Positions 59,208 to 64,000 of a stretch of DNA of 64,000 bases are shown in pieces; position 1 is the first letter of the stretch; each line of letters starts with the position of its first letter. The notes under the pieces were generated by a model, which made no database searches, was not told the origin of the DNA, and saw only the letters and a program-made list of their open reading frames with translations. Location of the stretch: the NCBI GenBank assembly GCA_039029735.1, contig JBCCFL010000002.1, positions 186,001 to 250,000 on the forward strand, given 5' to 3'. Made by a program: the position numbers and the translations under genes. The stretch comes from CADEDH01 sp039029735 (GTDB taxonomy: Bacteria; Actinomycetota; Acidimicrobiia; Acidimicrobiales; SZUA-35).

Positions 59208-59762
59208 ATGTCTGTCACCCCCCTTCCCGTTCCCGACGCCGAGCCCGCACGGGCTGACCGCAAACAGACCATCGTGGTGCTCGTCGAGAACCGCTTCGGT
59301 CTCCTCGCCCGCGTGGCCGATCTCTTCGCCCGCCGCGGGTACAACATCGTGTCGCTCGCGGTCGCCCCCACTGACGACGAGGCGTTCAGCCGCATCACGA
59401 TCGTGGTCGACGTCGAGCCGAACCTGCTCGAGCAGGTGGTGCAGCAGCTCTTCAAGCTGATCCATGTGGTGGAGATCGCCGTGCTCGAACGCGACGAAGC
59501 CGTCGAGCGTGAGGTGCTGCTCGCCACCGTGGAGGCGCCTCGCGACATCCGGGGTCAGATCGTGGAGCTGGTCGACATCTTCGAGGGAAAGATCGTGGCC
59601 GTCACCAGCGGCGAACTCACGGTGAGCCTCGCCGGCACGCCGACCAAGATCGACGACTTCGAGAAGCTGCTCGGCGATTACACGATCGTGGAATTGCAGC
59701 GCTCGGGCCGGATCGCCCTCCCCAAGATCGGGCGAGACGTGCGGCGCCTCCGTGCTGAATGA
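59208..59762 (+). CDS. ilvN: Acetolactate synthase small (regulatory) subunit
   Basis: A 184-residue regulatory subunit. The N-terminal ACT domain TIVVLVENRFGLLARVADLF is followed by RGYNIVSLAVAP, where valine binds for feedback inhibition; the C-terminal domain is complete. It starts 13 bases after the ilvB stop, with AGGAG upstream. Confidence 0.97.
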   Translation: MSVTPLPVPDAEPARADRKQTIVVLVENRFGLLARVADLFARRGYNIVSLAVAPTDDEAFSRITIVVDVEPNLLEQVVQQLFKLIHVVEIAVLERDEAVEREVLLATVEAPRDIRGQIVELVDIFEGKIVAVTSGELTVSLAGTPTKIDDFEKLLGDYTIVELQRSGRIALPKIGRDVRRLRAE

Positions 59763-59814
59763 ACCAACGGAATAACTAGCCTTCAATCCGCATCGAACCC
59801 AGGAGACGACACCA

Positions 59815-60846
59815 ATGGCCAACATCTACTACGAAGCCGACGCCGACCGCTCGCTGATCGCCGACAAGAAGGTGGCGATCCTGGGCTATGGCTCGCAGGG
59901 CCATGCCCATGCGCTCAACCTGAAGGAGTCGGGCATCGACGTCCGGGTCGGGCTGCGCGAGGGTTCGTCATCGATGGCCAAGGCCCGCGAGGCCGGCCTC
60001 GACGTGAAGTCGGTCGCCGATGCCACGAACGAGGCCGATGTGGTGATGATGCTGATGCCCGACACCGAGATGGGCCAGATCTACACCGAGCACGTCGAGC
60101 CCAACCTGGCCGACGGGAACGCCATCTTCTTCGCCCACGGCTTCAACATCCGGTTCGATCTGATCAAGCCGCCGGCCTCGGTCGACGTGTGCATGGTGGC
60201 GCCGAAGGGCCCCGGCCACCTCGTGCGCCGCACCTACGTGGAGGGTGGCGGCGTACCGGCCCTCATCGCCGTTGAGCAGGACGCCACGGGCAACGCAAAG
60301 GGCCTCGCCCTCGCCTACGCCGATGCCATCGGTGGCGCACGGGCCGGCGTGATCGAGACCACGTTCACCGAAGAGACCGAGACGGATCTGTTCGGCGAGC
60401 AGGCCGTGCTGTGCGGTGGCACCACCGCCCTGGTACAGGCTGGCTTCGAGACGTTGGTGAATGCCGGCTACCAGCCCGAGGTGGCCTATTTCGAGTGCCT
60501 CCACGAGCTCAAGCTCATCGTCGACCTCATGTACGAGGAGGGCATCGCCGGCATGCGCTACTCCGTGAGCGACACCGCCGAGTACGGCGACCTCAGCCGC
60601 GGGCCTCGCATCATCAACGATGCCGTTCGGGCCGAGATGCAGACGATCCTCGGAGAGATCCAGAGTGGGTCGTTCGCCAACGAGTGGGTGAACGAGTCGC
60701 GTAGTGGCCGGGCCAACTTCCTCCGCCTCGAAGCCGAGGGCCACGACCACCCGATCGAGAAGGTCGGCTCTGAGCTGCGGGCCATGATGCCGTGGATCTC
60801 CCAGGGCAAGGCCTCGGTGCGCGAGACCTCCGGCGGCCAGGGCTAG
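59815..60846 (+). CDS. ilvC: Ketol-acid reductoisomerase
   Basis: A 343-residue class I KARI converting acetolactate to dihydroxyisovalerate. The NADPH-binding loop is GYGSQGHAHALNLKESGIDV followed by GLREGSSS, and the C-terminal knotted domain contains ECLHELKLIVDLMYEEG and the acidic metal ligands. AGGAG lies upstream of ATG. It ends the ilvBNC operon and is followed by a strong hairpin. Confidence 0.97.
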   Translation: MANIYYEADADRSLIADKKVAILGYGSQGHAHALNLKESGIDVRVGLREGSSSMAKAREAGLDVKSVADATNEADVVMMLMPDTEMGQIYTEHVEPNLADGNAIFFAHGFNIRFDLIKPPASVDVCMVAPKGPGHLVRRTYVEGGGVPALIAVEQDATGNAKGLALAYADAIGGARAGVIETTFTEETETDLFGEQAVLCGGTTALVQAGFETLVNAGYQPEVAYFECLHELKLIVDLMYEEGIAGMRYSVSDTAEYGDLSRGPRIINDAVRAEMQTILGEIQSGSFANEWVNESRSGRANFLRLEAEGHDHPIEKVGSELRAMMPWISQGKASVRETSGGQG

Positions 60847-60896
60847 CCGCTTGCGCCACCCTGTTGCCGGCCTCGGTTCGGTGCCAAAACGATGAG

Positions 60897-60929
60897 CGGC
60901 CCGGCTCGGTGTGTCACCGAGCCGGGCCG
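60897..60929 (+). terminator. ilvBNC terminator hairpin
   Basis: A perfect 15-bp stem, CGGCCCGGCTCGGTG (60897-60911) with 60915-60929, closes on a TGT loop. It lies 50 bases after the ilvC stop. It has no T-run, as often in high-GC genomes. Confidence 0.8.
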
Positions 60930-61000
60930 TACCGCGTCTACGGGCACCGAGGATTGCCCCTACACGCAGATCTGTGTGTCAGTGCGAGTCTCGCGCCGGA

Positions 61001-61468
61001 TCAGTGCATCGCCAAGGGGCGAAGCTCCTCGGTCTCATAGGCCGGGGCGCCTGCCCGGGTGATCTGCACCGATGCCGAGAACGCTCCCGAGTTGGCGTCG
61101 GAGGTTCGGCCCGGCCAGTCGTTGCAGGCGAAGTACACCACGCCGCTCTGCTGCACGGTGTGCGTCGATCCGTAGCCGACCACGAAGCTCTCGAGGCTCG
61201 GCTCGAATGCCCCGGTGTCGCCGATCCAGCAGACCAGCGAGAACGGGATGTGCTTCTTGAAGATGCAGGCCGACTGAAGGCGGCGGCTCGGATGCGGGCG
61301 ACCGTCGAGATCGAGCCCGTCGGGGCCCCAACTCGTGAGGCCGTTCTGGTGCACACGCCCGCTGGCGCTCACGGTCAGCACGTCGCCCTTGCCGACCAGA
61401 AGGCTTGAGGTCACCGCGATCCGAGCCGCAGGAATCGTGATGGAGGTGGTGATCTGTGAGTCGTGCAT
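61001..61468 (-). CDS. LecA-like (PA-IL-fold) lectin domain protein
   Basis: A 155-residue protein of about one LecA-type domain, without a signal peptide. The pattern VGKGDVLTVSASGRV, GPDGLDLDGRPHP and the late YFACNDWPGRTSDANSGAFSASV matches the galactose-binding PA-IL fold, including the ND..PG....NSG element that in LecA holds the calcium and sugar ligands. Whether it binds sugar is not known. ATG 61468 begins the domain. It shares a 28-bp upstream element with the next gene on the same strand. Confidence 0.75.
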   Translation of the reverse strand: MHDSQITTSITIPAARIAVTSSLLVGKGDVLTVSASGRVHQNGLTSWGPDGLDLDGRPHPSRRLQSACIFKKHIPFSLVCWIGDTGAFEPSLESFVVGYGSTHTVQQSGVVYFACNDWPGRTSDANSGAFSASVQITRAGAPAYETEELRPLAMH

Positions 61469-61565
61469 GTCCGCTTCCTGACGTTGGCCGCTTCGGCTGG
61501 TGCCGCTGCGTGTTCCCCTTACCTGAGGTGAACCTACGCCCGCCCGATACATGGGTCTGCCGATG

Positions 61566-61593
61566 ATTCCGCAGGACTGACGTGACGGATGAC
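61566..61593 (-). promoter_or_regulatory. Shared upstream element, copy 1 (lectin gene)
   Basis: A 28-bp sequence beginning ATTCCGCAG on the plus strand and ending GACGGATGAC. It matches 61964-61991 at 24 of 28 positions. It lies 98 bases upstream of the lectin start. Read as the minus strand it starts GTCATCCGTCACG. Confidence 0.65.
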
Positions 61594-61621
61594 TGATCGG
61601 TCGGTGGGACGTGAAAACGAA

Positions 61622-61652
61622 TCGGGCCCCAGCCGCGGTGGCTGGGGCCCGA
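61622..61652 (-). terminator. Terminator after the 62-residue gene
   Basis: A perfect 13-bp stem TCGGGCCCCAGCC (61622-61634) with GGCTGGGGCCCGA (61640-61652) over a 5-base loop. On the minus strand it is followed by TCGTTTTCACG, a short T-run, so it ends the 62-residue gene whose stop is at 61694. Confidence 0.8.
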
Positions 61653-61693
61653 CCTGTGATTGATTGCGGACCGATGAGATCCGGAGGTGCCTC

Positions 61694-61882
61694 TCAGGCG
61701 ACGAGAACCACGCCGTCGGGGTCGACGGTTCCCGTCGTTGCGTGCTGGGGGAAGACCCAGGCGGCGGCCAGTCGGCCCGAACCGTCGTGGGCGGTGCGCC
61801 ACACGAGCGTGCCCCCACGCTGTGAACGGTCGATGGGGCGGGTGGAGGTCTCGATGGTCTGCGTGCTGGTGGTGTGTTCCAC
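61694..61882 (-). CDS. Small protein, 62 residues
   Basis: A GTG-started frame (61882) with AAAGG upstream. The product is hydrophilic at the N-terminus (MEHTTSTQTIETSTRPIDRS) and has a C-terminal half with Trp, GRLAAAWVFPQHATTG and ending DPDGVVLVA. No known family recognised. It has its own terminator and shares the 28-bp upstream element with the lectin gene, which supports expression. Longer upstream reading in this frame runs through that element and is not favoured. Confidence 0.6.
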   Translation of the reverse strand: MEHTTSTQTIETSTRPIDRSQRGGTLVWRTAHDGSGRLAAAWVFPQHATTGTVDPDGVVLVA

Positions 61883-61963
61883 GGGTCTGTCCTTTCGTGT
61901 GTGGCCGACGGATGGCTCGGCAGTTAACACGGTATGAACGATCTCCAGACAGTTCTGCCCGAA

Positions 61964-61991
61964 ATTCCGCAGAACTGGCGTGACCGTTGAC
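61964..61991 (-). promoter_or_regulatory. Shared upstream element, copy 2 (62-residue gene)
   Basis: The second copy of the 28-bp element, 82 bases upstream of the 62-residue gene start. The four mismatches to copy 1 are at element positions 10, 15, 22 and 24. The matching continues loosely downstream (CTGCGGAAT...CGG..CAGA on the minus strand). Confidence 0.65.
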
Positions 61992-62133
61992 GCTTTGGTT
62001 ACCTGTCGTTCATCTTCGCGCAAGATGAGGGCCGTGTCAGCTCATCGTGTCGACGTTCGACCGGGCGTCGTCGGATCGACGGTGTTGGGGCCCTGAAACT
62101 CTTGCCCCGCGCGTGATCTCGCCGAGGACAGGA

Positions 62134-63717
62134 TCAGGCGGGTTCAGGCGCGAGATCGAGCATCTTGCGGGCCTCGGCCAGCCCGTCGGAGGCACCGAGG
62201 GTGTCGGCGTTGTGCACCATGGCCAGCTTCGTGCGTCGCCGCAGGAAGTCGTCGAAGCGAACGATCATCTCGTTGCGGGCGTAGAGGGGGAGCTCGGCCT
62301 TCAACAGGTCGCTCTCCGCCAGCACTGGCTCGGCCAGAGACGGATCTTCGTTGACGGCGGCGAGCACCTCGAATGCGTCACGGCCGTGGCGGCGCCACAG
62401 CACCGCGGCAAGGCTCGGCTCGCGCTCGATGTCCGGCGCAGCCGCCAACGGCCCGGCAGCTGCCGCGCTCATGAAGGCCTCCCGCTCGTCACGGGGCGGC
62501 TCGCCGTACCAGCCGTCGACCGCGCGGCCCACGGTGATGCCGAGGTCGGCCACCGCATCGGCGATCTCCTCGCCGACGTTCAGGCAGTCGGTGAGCTTGC
62601 CGCCGAAGATGGTCACCAGCGAACGGGCCTCGTCCACCTCCACCTCGTGTTTGCGCGAGAGCGTGGTCCAGTCGATATCGGTGCGATCGTCGCCGTCGTT
62701 CGTGACGACCAGCGGGCGGACGCCGTTGCGCTCCGAGATGATGTCACCCGTGGTGAGAGGTTGATCGAGGTCGAGTCGGGCGTTGATCTGCTCCAGCAGG
62801 AACTCGCGGTCCTCGTCGGTCACCGGCTCGCGGGGATCGTCGGTGCGGGTGTCGGTGGTGCCGATCACGGAGCGGTGCGCCATCGGGATCACGTAGAACA
62901 GGCGCTGGGTGTCGTCGAAGAACGCGAGGATCTTCTCCGACGCGTTGATGCGGGGCACCACGAGGTGGATGCCCTTCGAGAACACGATCCGGTGTTCGGT
63001 GGCGGCCCCCCACGAGGCATTGAGCCCGTCGACGAACGGGCCGGCCGCGTTCACCACCACCTTGGCCCGCATCGAGAGCGAGCGGCCGCTGGTGGTATCG
63101 GTGAGGTCGAGCTCCCAGTGGTCGGTCTCGCGGCGAGCCTGATCGAGATTCACGTAGTTGACGGCGGTGCCGCCGAGGTCGAGGGCGGAGCGCACGAACC
63201 CCCACACGAAACGGGAGTCGTTGTCCTTCAGGTAGGCATCGGCGTACTCGATCCCGCCCCGGGCGGTCTCAACGTTGACGAGGGGCTCCATCGCCTTGAT
63301 CCGCTTGGGCCGCAAGAACGACGGCGGCTTCGTGGCGAACCGGCCGATACCCCAGTAGGCCAGGCTCCCCAAAGCCGCGAGCCACGGTGGGAACGGCGAC
63401 GACTTGTCGAGCGTGGCGAGGAACCGCACCTCGGTGATCCGGCTCGGGTACGCCTTCATCATCCGGTTGCGCGAACCACACAGCCCGAAGACCAGCGGGA
63501 TCTCATAGTTCTCCAGGTACTTGAAGCCGCCCCACACGAGGTTCGACGATTCCTGGCTCGTGGCGCTGGCGAAGTCGCTGCGCTCGACGAGCGCCACCTT
63601 CACGCCCCGGCTGGCGAGCGCCGCTGCCACCACTGCTCCGTTGATGCCGCCACCGACGATGGCCACGTCGAATTCACCGCCGTCGAGGCGGTCCAGGTTC
63701 TCGGATCGCAGGCTCAC
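62134..63717 (-). CDS. glpD: Glycerol-3-phosphate dehydrogenase (FAD)
   Basis: A 527-residue FAD enzyme. The N-terminal FDVAIVGGGINGAVVAAALASRGVKV binds FAD; TSQESSNLVWGGFKYLE, VVNAAGPFVD and IFGGKLTDCL motifs follow. It oxidises glycerol-3-phosphate to DHAP and passes electrons to the respiratory quinone. GTG start at 63717 is the family-typical place. Confidence 0.96.
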   Translation of the reverse strand: MSLRSENLDRLDGGEFDVAIVGGGINGAVVAAALASRGVKVALVERSDFASATSQESSNLVWGGFKYLENYEIPLVFGLCGSRNRMMKAYPSRITEVRFLATLDKSSPFPPWLAALGSLAYWGIGRFATKPPSFLRPKRIKAMEPLVNVETARGGIEYADAYLKDNDSRFVWGFVRSALDLGGTAVNYVNLDQARRETDHWELDLTDTTSGRSLSMRAKVVVNAAGPFVDGLNASWGAATEHRIVFSKGIHLVVPRINASEKILAFFDDTQRLFYVIPMAHRSVIGTTDTRTDDPREPVTDEDREFLLEQINARLDLDQPLTTGDIISERNGVRPLVVTNDGDDRTDIDWTTLSRKHEVEVDEARSLVTIFGGKLTDCLNVGEEIADAVADLGITVGRAVDGWYGEPPRDEREAFMSAAAAGPLAAAPDIEREPSLAAVLWRRHGRDAFEVLAAVNEDPSLAEPVLAESDLLKAELPLYARNEMIVRFDDFLRRRTKLAMVHNADTLGASDGLAEARKMLDLAPEPA

Positions 63718-63797
63718 GCGGTCACGTTACCGGTTCGGGCGGAGCCGTTGGCTGGTCGTGTGTCATCCGCCCAGCTGCGGCCACGGGCCCGCCAGCG

Positions 63798-64000
63798 TCA
63801 GTCGCTGGCCCGGTTCTCCAGCGACTCGGCGAGGGCCAGTGTGCGACGGGCCTGGGTGAAGTGCGGCACGTCGACCATCTGACCCTCGAAGCGGAACGCC
63901 ATGCGCCCGTTGGCCTGCTGGAGTTCCAGCTCGGCCAGCAGCGCCCGAGCCCGGTCGATGTCGTCTTCGGAGGGGGTGAACACCTCGTTGATCACGTCGA
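63798..64000 (-). CDS. CoA ester lyase, CitE/HpcH-like (partial, N-terminus outside window)
   Basis: The last ~67 residues of a CitE-like lyase. INEVFTPSEDDIDRARALL and later FEGQMVDVPHFTQARR are highly typical of the C-terminus of malyl-CoA/citramalyl-CoA lyases. The rest of the gene, including the start, lies beyond 64000. It is on the same strand as glpD, which starts 80 bases past its stop, so the two may share a transcript. Confidence 0.8.
   Translation of the reverse strand, partial: DVINEVFTPSEDDIDRARALLAELELQQANGRMAFRFEGQMVDVPHFTQARRTLALAESLENRASD

Noticed and set aside
62047..63882. 611-residue plus-strand frame opposite glpD
   Set aside because: Covers glpD exactly in antisense, no domain match, and no ribosome site.
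1..64000. tRNA, rRNA, CRISPR, insertion sequences, integrases and origin motifs
   Set aside because: None was seen on either strand by eye; short or divergent elements could have been missed, so this needs tRNAscan-type and repeat searches to confirm.

Overview
The window is a high-GC stretch of an actinobacterial chromosome. The S-(hydroxymethyl)mycothiol dehydrogenase (mycothiol is specific to Actinobacteria), frequent GTG starts, a three-subunit proton-translocating transhydrogenase and an ilvBNC operon all fit this. Acidimicrobiia is my best guess from the overall gene style; that is inference, not something the sequence proves. No rRNA, tRNA, CRISPR array, insertion sequence or replication origin was seen. 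Most of the window is ordinary, tightly packed metabolic and regulatory genes.

Layout. 1-8500: end of a metY-like gene, a BMP-type binding lipoprotein with a diguanylate cyclase, the pntAA-pntAB-pntB operon, a cytochrome P450, and an ArsR/SRPBCC pair with a clear operator. 8500-14300: a broken secreted RTX gene, a three-gene ECF42 sigma factor module, and a copper amine oxidase flanked by remnants of a TetR gene and an HNH nuclease gene. Next come a 44-residue membrane protein and a VOC protein. 14300-25700: DUF1963 protein, HrpB helicase, a methyltransferase, an ABC exporter divergent from a two-component system, an acidic-repeat fasciclin lipoprotein and a SLOG-type protein. 25700-32916: 2OG oxygenase, cupin, mscR, a GluR0-type receptor-channel, and a TetR gene divergent from a DUF5519/O-methyltransferase/WD40 operon. 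32900-45960: the first Rieske-thiamine diphosphate enzyme fusion, small enzymes, folE, two hydrolases, a Thr/Pro-rich lipoprotein, a VIT1-type transporter, a Flp pilin and a D-aminoacylase-type amidohydrolase. 46000-52001: a cNMP-binding protein, a four-gene Tad-type minor pilin operon, and the second Rieske-ThDP fusion. 52000-64000: oxidoreductase, DUF72 protein, lipoprotein, antiporter, panE, ilvBNC behind a leader-peptide attenuator, a LecA-like lectin and a 62-residue protein sharing an upstream motif, glpD, and the end of a CitE-like lyase.

The most unusual content is the pair of 643-residue proteins that join an N-terminal Rieske [2Fe-2S] domain to a pyruvate-oxidase-like enzyme. Also notable are the GluR0-type channel, a pilin-like protein carrying a ricin-like head, the ilv attenuator with a branched-chain-rich leader peptide, and a 28-bp element repeated upstream of the lectin and 62-residue genes. 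Three convergent gene pairs end on one shared CTAG.
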